Assembly (NCBI RefSeq): GCF_009720145.1
Contig: NZ_CP046252.1
Coordinates: 2,294,001 to 2,358,000, forward strand
Length of the DNA stretch: 64,000 bases
Reading direction: 5' to 3'
From: Sphingobium sp. CAP-1
GTDB lineage: Bacteria > Pseudomonadota > Alphaproteobacteria > Sphingomonadales > Sphingomonadaceae
Positions 16,905-24,838 of this stretch are shown in pieces. Position numbers and translations under genes: made by a program. How positions within the stretch are numbered: the stretch's first letter is position 1; the number at the start of each line of letters is the position of its first letter. A model generated the notes under the pieces. It was not told the origin of the DNA. It saw only the letters and a program-made list of their open reading frames with translations, and did no database searches.

Positions 16905-17822
16905 ATGATCAGCTCCCCAATCTGGCTGCCCGCGACGCTGATGGCAGGCGCGACCCAGGCCTGGCGCACCGCCATCCAGCGCCGGGTAAGCCACAGCCTG
17001 TCGATCAATGCCGCCGGGCTGGTACGCTACCTCTATGGCATCCCCTTCACCCTGCTGCTGCTCGGCGGATATCGGCTGATCTTCGCCGCGCCCTTGCCAG
17101 TGATCGGACCATATTTCCTGCTCTTTTGCCTGGGCGGCGGGCTGGCGCAGATCATCGCGACCAATTTGCTGATCATGGCGTTCAAACATCGCAATTTCGT
17201 GGTCGGCACCGCTTACTCCAAGACCGAGGCGGTGCAGGGCGCGATCCTCTCCTTCCTGTTGCTGGGCGAGCGGCTGAACCCGCTGGCCTGGGCGGGGATC
17301 GGCTGCGGCGTCGCCGGCGTCATGATCCTGTCGACCGGGGGCAAGCGGATGGGACCGATCGATTTCCTGCGCGCACTGGGCCAGCCGGCGGCGATCACCG
17401 GCATCGCGTCGGGCTTTTTCTTTGCGCTGACCGCGATCGGCATCCGCCGCGCGACACAGGAAGTGGCGGGCGACGACCGCATCCTCGCCGCGCTGATCGT
17501 GCTGGTGGCGACGGTGCTGCTCCAGACCGCGATACAGGGCGCCTGGCTGATGGCGCGCGAGCCGGGGGAGATGCGCCGGGTGCTGCAAAGCTGGCGCGTG
17601 TCGGGGCAGGTCGGGCTGCTGTCGGCGCTGGGATCGGCCTGCTGGTTCACCGGCTTCGCCACCGCCCCGGTCGCGCTGGTGCGGATCGTCGGTCAGATCG
17701 AGGTCGCCTTCACCATGGCGTTCGGCCATTTCTACCTGAAGGAACGAATGCGGCGCAGCGAAGCGGCGGGATTGCTGCTGGTCGTGAGCGGTGTCGCGCT
17801 GGCGCTGATGGGGGCGCTATGA
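16905..17822 (+). CDS. EamA/DMT family transporter
   Basis: 305 residues with about ten predicted membrane helices arranged as two five-helix EamA repeats (GERLNPLAWAGIGCGVAGVMIL and KERMRRSEAAGLLLVVSGVALALMG end the halves). Members export metabolites or take up nutrients across the inner membrane; the substrate is unknown. It starts 31 bases after the DUF3667 gene on the same strand. Confidence 0.88.
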   Translation: MISSPIWLPATLMAGATQAWRTAIQRRVSHSLSINAAGLVRYLYGIPFTLLLLGGYRLIFAAPLPVIGPYFLLFCLGGGLAQIIATNLLIMAFKHRNFVVGTAYSKTEAVQGAILSFLLLGERLNPLAWAGIGCGVAGVMILSTGGKRMGPIDFLRALGQPAAITGIASGFFFALTAIGIRRATQEVAGDDRILAALIVLVATVLLQTAIQGAWLMAREPGEMRRVLQSWRVSGQVGLLSALGSACWFTGFATAPVALVRIVGQIEVAFTMAFGHFYLKERMRRSEAAGLLLVVSGVALALMGAL

Positions 17823-17899
17823 CGGGAATTGCCGGGCTATTTTCCGGGTTGGCGCAACGCTAACCGTTATTTTACCACGACGCGATAGCCATCGGATTC

Positions 17900-19303
17900 G
17901 TGGGAAACGAAGCGCACTCCGAAACCGTCGCAAGGGCGGTCATGAAGGTTGCCAAATTATCTGGCGACCTGGGTATTCGTACGCTCGATCTGCAAGCCGA
18001 CATCAGCGAACTGGCCGACCGGGTCACGCAGCAGGCGCGCACGATCGAGGCAATCAGCGGCGCGGCGGCGCAATTGTCGCGCGATACCGACAGCGTGTCG
18101 GCGGCCGGGCAGGAAGCGCGCGAGCAGGCGGTCGCCGCCCGCTCCATCATCGATGATTCCGGGCGGCAATTGTCGGCCGCGAATCATAATTTCGTCGACC
18201 TGATCGCGCAGGTGAGTCGCATCCATGCGCGGCTCGACGGCTTTGGCGAGGCGCTCAAGACCGTCGCCCATGTCACCAGCGTCATCAGCGGCATCGCCAG
18301 CCAGACGAACCTGCTGGCCCTGAACGCCACGATCGAAGCGGCGCGCGCCGGCGACGCCGGGCGCGGCTTTGCCGTGGTGGCGTCCGAAGTGAAGAAGCTG
18401 GCGCAGGAGACAGCCGCGGCGACGCACACGATCGAACAGTCGATCGGCGCGCTGACCGGCGAGGCAGGCGGGATGCTGGAAAGCATCACCCATGGCGCGC
18501 AGACCGCACGCACCGCGCTCAACGACACCAAGAATATCGAAACCCTGGTCGACCGGCTGAGCGCGCTGATGCTGGGCCTGTCGAGCAACAGCGATTCGGT
18601 GGCGTCGCGGATCGGATCGATGGTCGGATCGGCGGGGGAAATCCGCACCGGCCTGTCGGCGCTGGCCAGCACATCGACCGACAATGCCGATGGTCTGCAA
18701 CGCCTGTCGGGCCGGGTATCCACCGCCAGCGACGACACCAACGACCTGCTGCAATATCTGGCCGAAAGCGGCGTCGACATTCCCGATTCGCCCTATATCC
18801 GCTTCAGCCTGGACAGCGCGGCGCAGGTCGGCAAGGCGATTGAGCGCGCGATCGATGCGGGGCTGGTCAGCGAAGCGGAGATTTTCAGCGACTATTATGC
18901 GCCGATCGCCGGCACCAACCCGCCGCTGTTCACCCATCCGGTGCAGGCGGCGATGCTGCCCGCCGCCCGCGCCGCGCAGGACAAGGCGCGCACCTATCCC
19001 GGCCTGTTCGGCATGACTTTCACCGACCGCAACGCCTATGGCGCGATCGCCATGCCCGAACGCGCCCAGCCGCAGCGGCCCGGCGACCTCAACTGGAATA
19101 TGGAACATTCGCGCCAGGGCGTGATCTTCGATTTCCCCGATACGCGCGAGCAGGCCAAGATCACCCAGCCCTTCTGCATCAAGGCCTATCGCCGCCTGAC
19201 CGCGCAGGGCGAGGTGATATTGCTGAAACAGGTGATCGCGTCGATCCATGTGAAGGGCCGCCACTGGGGCATATTGCAAATGGCCTATCGCGATCAGGGC
19301 TGA
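17900..19303 (+). CDS. Soluble methyl-accepting chemotaxis-like protein
   Basis: 467 residues without a membrane segment. The chemoreceptor signalling hairpin is clear at about residues 130-175: SQTNLLALNATIEAARAG and GFAVVASEVKKLA. The C-terminal 170 residues form a separate globular region (from FSLDSAAQVGKAIERAIDAG to MAYRDQG) that may be the sensory part, so the order signalling-then-sensor is inverted relative to classical receptors. Start is the GTG at 17900; an ATG at 17942 with AAGGGCGG upstream is a serious alternative. No che genes are nearby. Confidence 0.8.
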   Translation: MGNEAHSETVARAVMKVAKLSGDLGIRTLDLQADISELADRVTQQARTIEAISGAAAQLSRDTDSVSAAGQEAREQAVAARSIIDDSGRQLSAANHNFVDLIAQVSRIHARLDGFGEALKTVAHVTSVISGIASQTNLLALNATIEAARAGDAGRGFAVVASEVKKLAQETAAATHTIEQSIGALTGEAGGMLESITHGAQTARTALNDTKNIETLVDRLSALMLGLSSNSDSVASRIGSMVGSAGEIRTGLSALASTSTDNADGLQRLSGRVSTASDDTNDLLQYLAESGVDIPDSPYIRFSLDSAAQVGKAIERAIDAGLVSEAEIFSDYYAPIAGTNPPLFTHPVQAAMLPAARAAQDKARTYPGLFGMTFTDRNAYGAIAMPERAQPQRPGDLNWNMEHSRQGVIFDFPDTREQAKITQPFCIKAYRRLTAQGEVILLKQVIASIHVKGRHWGILQMAYRDQG

Positions 19304-19310
19304 ACAGGCG

Positions 19311-20321
19311 TCAGAGGCTGGCTTCCTCCGCCTCGCTCCGCCGCAACTGCATCAGCCGCCGCCGCGCGCGGATCGCGCCCGCATCCGTCTCCAGAATCGC
19401 GGGGCGGGCGTCCCAGAAATCCTGATCGCCCAGCGCCTGCTGCGCCGCCTCGATCATCGGCTCATCCTCTTCGACAAAGACCCGCCGCGCCAGCGCCGCC
19501 GCTTCCTCCGTCGCCTCATGGTCGTAGAAATAATGCGCGCTGCCGGCGGTTTCCGGCGTGATGATGTGCGGGTTGCGCATCTGCGGCACCACCATGTCCT
19601 GCCGGTCGCTGCCGGCGCGGGCCAGCCCCACGGTCAGCGCCATCGACGCCGGCGCGTGCCAGCGCATATGCAGCCACTGATCGACCTGCGCGCCCGGCTC
19701 CAGCATGGGCTGCGCCCAGTTCGGCGGCGTCACGCCCTCCATATCCCAATTATTCCAGATCGCGCCGCTGGCGTCCTTCGTCACTGACTGGCGGCCGGCG
19801 AAGATCGATCCATTCACCCCGAAGCTGGCGACATGGAGAAATTCGGCATGGGTGAGGTCCATGAGATTGTCAGTCAGCAATTCATAATGGCCCTGAATGA
19901 CCAGCCGGCTGCGGCGCATCCCGTCCCGGTCGACAAAGGCGAAATCGGGAATCAGCGCGGGGTCGGCCCGGTCCGGGTCGCCCGGCCAGAACCACAGGCC
20001 ACGATGGCGGTGGACAATCGGCATCGCCGGCACCCGGACATGGGCGGGCGGCGGCGCGGGGAAGGGATTATGGACGCACGCCCCGCTGCGGTCGAAGCCC
20101 AGCCCATGATAGAGGCAATGGATCACATCGCCCTCCAGCCGCCCCTTGCTGAGCGGCACGAAGCGGTGCGGGCAGCGATCAGCGAGCATGGCGTAACCGC
20201 CATCGGCCAGCCGGGCGATCAGCCATGTCTGGTCCAGCAAGGTGCGCGAAAGCATCCCGCTGTCCGGGATTTCGTCATCCCAGGCGGCCATATACCAAAG
20301 GTTGCGCACATAATCGGCCAT
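19311..20321 (-). CDS. Rieske non-haem iron oxygenase (VanA-like)
   Basis: 336 residues from the ATG at 20321. The Rieske 2Fe-2S motif is CPHR followed after about 17 residues by CLYHG. The mononuclear iron site is in DNLMDLTHAEFLH (Asp/His/His). The size and arrangement match vanillate O-demethylase oxygenase-type enzymes of aromatic catabolism. No reductase partner is adjacent. ATGs at 20324 and 20321 both follow GGGAG; 20321 has the better spacing. Transcription probably starts near 20495, giving a leader of about 170 bases. Confidence 0.88.
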   Translation of the reverse strand: MADYVRNLWYMAAWDDEIPDSGMLSRTLLDQTWLIARLADGGYAMLADRCPHRFVPLSKGRLEGDVIHCLYHGLGFDRSGACVHNPFPAPPPAHVRVPAMPIVHRHRGLWFWPGDPDRADPALIPDFAFVDRDGMRRSRLVIQGHYELLTDNLMDLTHAEFLHVASFGVNGSIFAGRQSVTKDASGAIWNNWDMEGVTPPNWAQPMLEPGAQVDQWLHMRWHAPASMALTVGLARAGSDRQDMVVPQMRNPHIITPETAGSAHYFYDHEATEEAAALARRVFVEEDEPMIEAAQQALGDQDFWDARPAILETDAGAIRARRRLMQLRRSEAEEASL

Positions 20322-20501
20322 CATCGTCTCCCAAATAGCTTTCAGGGGATGGACGACGACCGGACAGGGCTGCGCCGCTCCACCCCCGGAAGGGGCGTCC
20401 CGAAGGACAAGCGGCCCGCAGCATGACGGCAGGGAGGGAAGAACACTCCACGCCGCCTTCCCAAGCGCGACCATGACGGCCGCGCTACCAGGCATGGCGG
20501 A

Positions 20502-20530
20502 TTTATAAATAGAATAATCATTCTGGTCAA
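20502..20530 (-). promoter_or_regulatory. Sigma-70-type promoter of the Rieske oxygenase gene, with palindrome in spacer
   Basis: On the minus strand TTGACC is followed after exactly 17 bases by TATAAA, close to the sigma-70 consensus. The spacer contains AGAATGATTATTCT, whose AGAAT/ATTCT arms form an inverted repeat, suggesting an operator for a TetR/MarR-type repressor lying between -35 and -10. No regulator gene is adjacent. Confidence 0.65.
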
Positions 20531-20601
20531 GCGATGGCGCGCGCCCTTGCCCTGCCGCACCGCTGCGCTATGGCACCCTATATCGGATCGCAGGGAGCAG
20601 C

Positions 20602-21819
20602 ATGGACCGTTTCGTCAGCATCATGCGGGGCGCAGCCGTGGCGCTGCTGTTCCTGATCGTTGCGTTGTGCCTGGCGATCACGATCGTCCCGCCCTTCCTT
20701 GACCGCATCTATTATGAAGGGCCGGCCAGCCGCCATTATGACGGCGCGCATTTCTTCAATCCCGACGGCGCGATCGAAACGCCCGCCCCGCCCGGCGTCA
20801 ACCGGCGCGGCTTCATGGCGCGCTGGCTGTTGGGAAATGACGACCGGCCGGCCTGGCCCGATGGAATCGCGGTGCGGCCCGCCCGCCCCGCTCCCTTCGC
20901 CGCGCCGCGCGGCATGGTCGCCACCTGGGTCGGCCATGCGACGGTGCTGGTGCAGGCGGCGGGCCTCAACATCCTGACCGATCCGATCTGGTCGGACTAT
21001 GCCAGCCCGCTGCCGCCGCTGGGGCCGAAGCGCGTGGCGCAGCCGGGGGTCAGGTTCGACGACCTGCCCAAGATCGACCTCATTCTGCTGAGCCATAATC
21101 ATTATGACCATATGGACCTGCCGACGCTGAAAAAACTGTGGGACCGCGACCGGCCGAAAATCGTCACCAGCCTGGGCAATGACGCGATATTGCGGGCGCA
21201 GGGCATCCCGTCGACCGCGCTCGACTGGGGCCAGTCGGTCAGCGGCGCGGCGCTCAACGGCCTTGCCCCCGATGCCGTGATCCAGTGCGGCAATTATGAA
21301 CATTGTCCCGATTATCGGGTTCATGCGACCCGCAACCATCATTGGAGCAGCCGCTGGGGCGCCGACCGCGACCGGGCGCTGTGGTCGAGTTTCGTCGTGG
21401 AGACGCGGGCGGGCAATCTCTACTTCGCCGGCGATACCGGCGCGGGCGACATGGGCTGGGCTTATGAGGCGCGGCGCTACGGCCCGATCCGGCTGGCGCT
21501 GATCCCGATCGGCGCGTTCCGCTTCTGGCCGGGGCAGATGCAGTCGGACGCGCATATCGGCCCGGCGCAGGCGGTCGCGCTGTTCCGGCGGCTGGACGCG
21601 TCCACCGCGATCCCGATCCATTGGGGCACGTTCCGCCTGTCCTATGAGCAATGGGACACGCCGCCGCACATGCTGGACCATTATCTGCGCTGCGCCGGGA
21701 TCGACCGGAAACGCTTCGCCCCGCTGCGGATCGGCCAGTCGCTGCCGATCCCGACCGTCAGCCCGGTGTCGCAAGGCCGCAAAAGCTGCGACGAACGGGC
21801 GATTAGGGCGCTGGAGTGA
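20602..21819 (+). CDS. Membrane-anchored MBL-fold hydrolase, NAPE-PLD-like
   Basis: 405 residues. An N-terminal hydrophobic segment (about residues 10-32) acts as signal or anchor. The metallo-beta-lactamase core has ATWVGHATVLVQ, LLSHNHYDHMDLPTL with the HxHxDH motif, ATRNHHWSSR and YFAGDTGAG, then IPIHWGTF. This pattern, with GHAT and HHWSSR, is that of the UlaG/NAPE-phospholipase D-like group. Probably a membrane-associated phosphodiesterase/hydrolase; substrate unknown. Confidence 0.88.
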   Translation: MDRFVSIMRGAAVALLFLIVALCLAITIVPPFLDRIYYEGPASRHYDGAHFFNPDGAIETPAPPGVNRRGFMARWLLGNDDRPAWPDGIAVRPARPAPFAAPRGMVATWVGHATVLVQAAGLNILTDPIWSDYASPLPPLGPKRVAQPGVRFDDLPKIDLILLSHNHYDHMDLPTLKKLWDRDRPKIVTSLGNDAILRAQGIPSTALDWGQSVSGAALNGLAPDAVIQCGNYEHCPDYRVHATRNHHWSSRWGADRDRALWSSFVVETRAGNLYFAGDTGAGDMGWAYEARRYGPIRLALIPIGAFRFWPGQMQSDAHIGPAQAVALFRRLDASTAIPIHWGTFRLSYEQWDTPPHMLDHYLRCAGIDRKRFAPLRIGQSLPIPTVSPVSQGRKSCDERAIRALE

Positions 21820-21825
21820 CGGCGC

Positions 21826-22329
21826 TCAGCCCGGCCTGGGGCAATCGCCGATGCGGCGGCCGGTCAGATCGTGGGTGGTGCGCAGCACGGCCTGCCCCCC
21901 TTCCGTTTTCGTCATGGTGGTGCCGAGGGTCAGCGAGTCGGCGGTATAATTGCCCTCCACCACGATTTCGGAGGTACCCGCGCCCGCCTTGCAACTGAGC
22001 GTCGCGATCAGCCGGCCCTTGCGCACCAGCTTGTCCTTATAGGTGCAATCGCTCCCTTCCTTGCCAGCCAGCGCGTCGGCATCCGGCACGCCCTGCGCAT
22101 CGACGGCAAGGCACAGCTTGGCCGCGCCGATCTGCTTCAAGGCCTCCTGATATTCGGCCGGGGTGACGGTGGGCGTGTTGTAGCCGGTGGTCTTGCGGGT
22201 CAGTTCCCATTGCCCGGCCTGCATCGGCGCCGGCGCTTCCTCCGCCTGCGGCGCGGGGGCCGGCTCGCTGCCGCAGGCGGCCAGACCCAGCATCGGGCCA
22301 AGCGTCAGGCCGATCATGATGGTTCGCAT
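21826..22329 (-). CDS. DUF3617 domain lipoprotein (copy 1)
   Basis: 167 residues from the ATG at 22329, which is preceded by GGGGAGAGGAT. A lipobox GLAACGSE follows a short signal peptide, so the mature protein is probably a lipoprotein. The DUF3617 domain starts with MQAGQWELTRKTTG and includes disulfide-prone cysteines in AKLCLAV, SDCTYK and LSCKA. Function unknown. A related lipoprotein gene lies 0.35 kb upstream, beyond the HNH gene. Confidence 0.85.
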   Translation of the reverse strand: MRTIMIGLTLGPMLGLAACGSEPAPAPQAEEAPAPMQAGQWELTRKTTGYNTPTVTPAEYQEALKQIGAAKLCLAVDAQGVPDADALAGKEGSDCTYKDKLVRKGRLIATLSCKAGAGTSEIVVEGNYTADSLTLGTTMTKTEGGQAVLRTTHDLTGRRIGDCPRPG

Positions 22330-22397
22330 ATCCTCTCCCCGTTCTCTCGTCGGAACCGGCGGAGGCTCTACCGCGCGCGGCCAAAGCGCAAGGGGGT

Positions 22398-22676
22398 TTA
22401 TCGGCGACGGCGGGTGGGCGCGTGGAAATCGGGCGGCTTGTCGGCGATCCACAGGAGAAAGCGGGCGATGCCAGGATGCGCGCGCAGCGCGTCCGCCTCC
22501 CCATAAGCGCGCGCCAGTTCCGCATTGGACAGCGTGGCATGGAGCGTGCGGTGGCAGATCGGATGGACCGGCACCGTCTCCCGCCCGCCCCGGCTCTTGG
22601 GCAGCAGGTGATGCGCCTCGACCCGCCGCCCCAGCGGCCGGCCGCAGAGCCAGCAGCGGCCCGCGCCGTCCGTCAT
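22398..22676 (-). CDS. Small HNH endonuclease-like protein
   Basis: 92 residues forming a single HNH domain: CWLCGRPL zinc knuckle, then VEAHHLLPKSRGG with the two catalytic-type histidines and VHPICHRTLHA with the second CxxxH zinc pair. The HxxC/HH pattern is complete. Small HNH proteins of this type are common in proteobacteria without a known role. It starts eight bases past the stop of the upstream DUF3617 gene, so the two are probably co-transcribed. Confidence 0.82.
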   Translation of the reverse strand: MTDGAGRCWLCGRPLGRRVEAHHLLPKSRGGRETVPVHPICHRTLHATLSNAELARAYGEADALRAHPGIARFLLWIADKPPDFHAPTRRRR

Positions 22677-22683
22677 GGGCGGA

Positions 22684-23244
22684 TCATTTGTCCTGCGTGC
22701 AGGTCGGCCCGATCCATTTACCCTCCGACCGGGCGGTCATCGCCATGGTCATGCCATGGGGGCCGCCCGCCATCTTCATGTCCATATCCATCGCATAGCT
22801 TTCCGGCGCATAGGTGCCCGACATGGTGGCGTTCATGGTGCCGCCGCCCTCCGCCTTGCACGACACCTGCCCCTTGACCGCGCCGCCCTGCGCCTCGAAC
22901 CCGCCATAGGTGCAATTCTTATTCTCCTGACCGGAGAACATCTCGCCGCCCGGATTGGCCGCCTCTTCGGGCGTGACGCAATATTTGAGCGCCGTCTGGT
23001 TCATCATGTTCTTCATCTGGTCCTTCATCCCCGCCGGCGCTCCGGGCATGTCGCCAAGCTCAAGATCCTTGACGGTGAAGCGGCCCTCCCACTGGCCTGG
23101 CTTCAACTGCACCTTGGCGACTTCCGCCTTCACCTCCGCCTTGCTCATCGCGTCGGTGGCGGCGATGTTGCCCGCCTTGTCGCCCGGCTTGTCGTTGCAG
23201 GCGGCGAGCGTCGCTAGTCCGAGCATCAAGACTGTCCGGCGCAT
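22684..23244 (-). CDS. DUF3617 domain lipoprotein (copy 2)
   Basis: 186 residues from the ATG at 23244. The lipobox LATLAACN follows the signal peptide. The domain begins LKPGQWEGRFTVKD, and cysteines occur in LKYCVTPE, NKNCTYGG and VSCKAEGG in the same order as in the neighbouring DUF3617 lipoprotein. The tail is methionine-rich. Function unknown; the two related genes flank an HNH gene in one run. Confidence 0.85.
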   Translation of the reverse strand: MRRTVLMLGLATLAACNDKPGDKAGNIAATDAMSKAEVKAEVAKVQLKPGQWEGRFTVKDLELGDMPGAPAGMKDQMKNMMNQTALKYCVTPEEAANPGGEMFSGQENKNCTYGGFEAQGGAVKGQVSCKAEGGGTMNATMSGTYAPESYAMDMDMKMAGGPHGMTMAMTARSEGKWIGPTCTQDK

Positions 23245-23362
23245 GATGGTTCTCCCTGTTTCCTCACCCGAAGCCGAGCATAACAGCGCCGGGCGCGGGT
23301 TCAATGGCGGGATTGAAAGGGATACTTGTTCTTGATTTGTTCTTATTAATCTGGTAAAGGCG

Positions 23363-24382
23363 GTGCGAAACTTTGGGGGAAGTTTTGATGCGGCGGACGA
23401 ATTGACGGCCTTCAGCCTCTATCTGCGGACCGGACGCCGGGTCGCGCCGGCCGCCGTCGAGGTGAAGTTCAACCCCTGGCACGACGAGCAGGACGGGCGC
23501 TTCACCTTTGCGGGACAAGGGCGTTATGTTCCAGCGGGCGGCGGCGGCCAACCGGATCGGGCGAGGATGGCGCGACCGCCAAAAGCGCCCGCTCCGCCCG
23601 GACGCGGCGATGAAGCGGAAGCGCCCGACCGCAGCCGCCACCGCGCCGATCATCCCGGCAATTACGCAATCCACACCGTCCAGCCGGGCGATTCATGGTC
23701 GCACATCGCCGCGCGGCGCAAAGGGCTGAGCGTTCGCGATCTGGCCTGGCTCAACGGGCAGGCGGTCGACCAGTCGCTGAAGGTCGGCCAACGGATCAAA
23801 CTGCCGCATCAGGCCTATCTGGATGCAGGACGGGCGGCAAGGAACGGGTTCCTGGCGCTTGCGCACTATACGGACACGCATGGCGGGAAGCTGCCGCCGA
23901 ACGTGGCCCATCCACCGTCGCTGGAAAGCCAGATTCTCGATGCAAACTGGAAGCGGGAGACGAAGAATGGCTATGACTTCCATATCGATGTCGTTGCGCG
24001 CAATCGGACGATATTTGGTCCGTTGTCCCTGGCTGAAAAGCCGGTGCGCTCACGCCGCAATCAGGCGGCGGCAGGCAAGCCTGACCGCTTGGCCTGTGAT
24101 GACGGCGGCCATTACATCGCTGCTCGCTTCAACGGCCCCCGCGACAGCTTCAACCATTTCGCCCAGGACGCGAGCTTCAATCGCGGCGCCTATCGCGTCA
24201 TGGAAGATCAATGGGCCAGGGAATTGCGCGCCGGGCATAAGGTGTTCGTGGTCATCGAGTCGCTTTACCACGGAGCGTCGAAACGACCCTACCAACTCAA
24301 TGTCCGATGGGAGGTCGACGGCCAAGCAGCCAGCCAGAAATTCCCCAACGAAGCGAAAGGCAAAGTCGGTGGCAAAAGATAA
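23363..24382 (+). CDS. LysM plus DNA/RNA non-specific endonuclease toxin-like protein
   Basis: 339 residues if the GTG at 23363 is used; the true start is uncertain (a TTG at 23402 is another choice). Order: a conserved FNPWHDEQDGRFTFAGQG motif near residue 36, a LysM peptidoglycan-binding domain (HTVQPGDSWSHIAARRKGLS to LKVGQRIKLP), a linker, and a C-terminal nuclease-like domain resembling Endonuclea_NS_2: GGHYIAARFNGPRDSFNHF, SFNRGAYRVMEDQW. The His, Asn and Glu of that fold are present. The adjacent overlapping gene looks like its immunity protein, so this is probably a polymorphic toxin. Confidence 0.78.
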   Translation: MRNFGGSFDAADELTAFSLYLRTGRRVAPAAVEVKFNPWHDEQDGRFTFAGQGRYVPAGGGGQPDRARMARPPKAPAPPGRGDEAEAPDRSRHRADHPGNYAIHTVQPGDSWSHIAARRKGLSVRDLAWLNGQAVDQSLKVGQRIKLPHQAYLDAGRAARNGFLALAHYTDTHGGKLPPNVAHPPSLESQILDANWKRETKNGYDFHIDVVARNRTIFGPLSLAEKPVRSRRNQAAAGKPDRLACDDGGHYIAARFNGPRDSFNHFAQDASFNRGAYRVMEDQWARELRAGHKVFVVIESLYHGASKRPYQLNVRWEVDGQAASQKFPNEAKGKVGGKR

Positions 24383-24797
24383 GTTCGATATTTTGAGCCG
24401 TCTCTTTAATCAGATCGGCGTTGAACTGGTCGATATCGTCGGAGGAGAACCCAACGGCATATTTCTCTATGTCGAAATCGGCGAAGGTTGGATCAGCCCC
24501 AATATCTTCAAGGATGAAGGTACCCAGATTCGTTATTTCGACGACGACGAAACGCTGTCCGATCTGATTTGGGAAGCTTGGTATGCAGAGTCGGATGAAG
24601 GCGGCATCAAGCGCTGGTCGATCATGGAATATGAAATCAAGGACGGGAAGGTCGACATCAGCTTTCGTTTTCCTGACGAAGTGCATGTCGAAACAATCAG
24701 CATGGAACGCCGCCAGACGGCCTTGCGCGCGCGTTTCGGCGACAAGCCGGTCGTCTATCCGCCCATGCCCAAGACCGCGTTCGAGTTGAAGCCGTAA
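24369..24797 (+). CDS. Probable immunity protein (YezG/DUF600-like)
   Basis: 142 residues from a GTG at 24369, which overlaps the nuclease gene by 14 bases and has AAAGG eight bases upstream. The protein is acidic, has no membrane segment and resembles the YezG/DUF600 immunity fold (LYVEIGEGW, then a LIWEAWYAESDEGG helix, W-SIMEYEI and SFRFPDE strands). In Gram-positive toxin systems YezG proteins neutralise NS_2-type nucleases, which matches the upstream gene. Base composition is less GC-rich than its neighbours, which hints at transfer. Confidence 0.72.
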   Translation: MAKDKFDILSRLFNQIGVELVDIVGGEPNGIFLYVEIGEGWISPNIFKDEGTQIRYFDDDETLSDLIWEAWYAESDEGGIKRWSIMEYEIKDGKVDISFRFPDEVHVETISMERRQTALRARFGDKPVVYPPMPKTAFELKP

Positions 24798-24838
24798 GCG
24801 CCGATTGCGTCACCGGTCAAAGCCCCCATATTGCCGCC

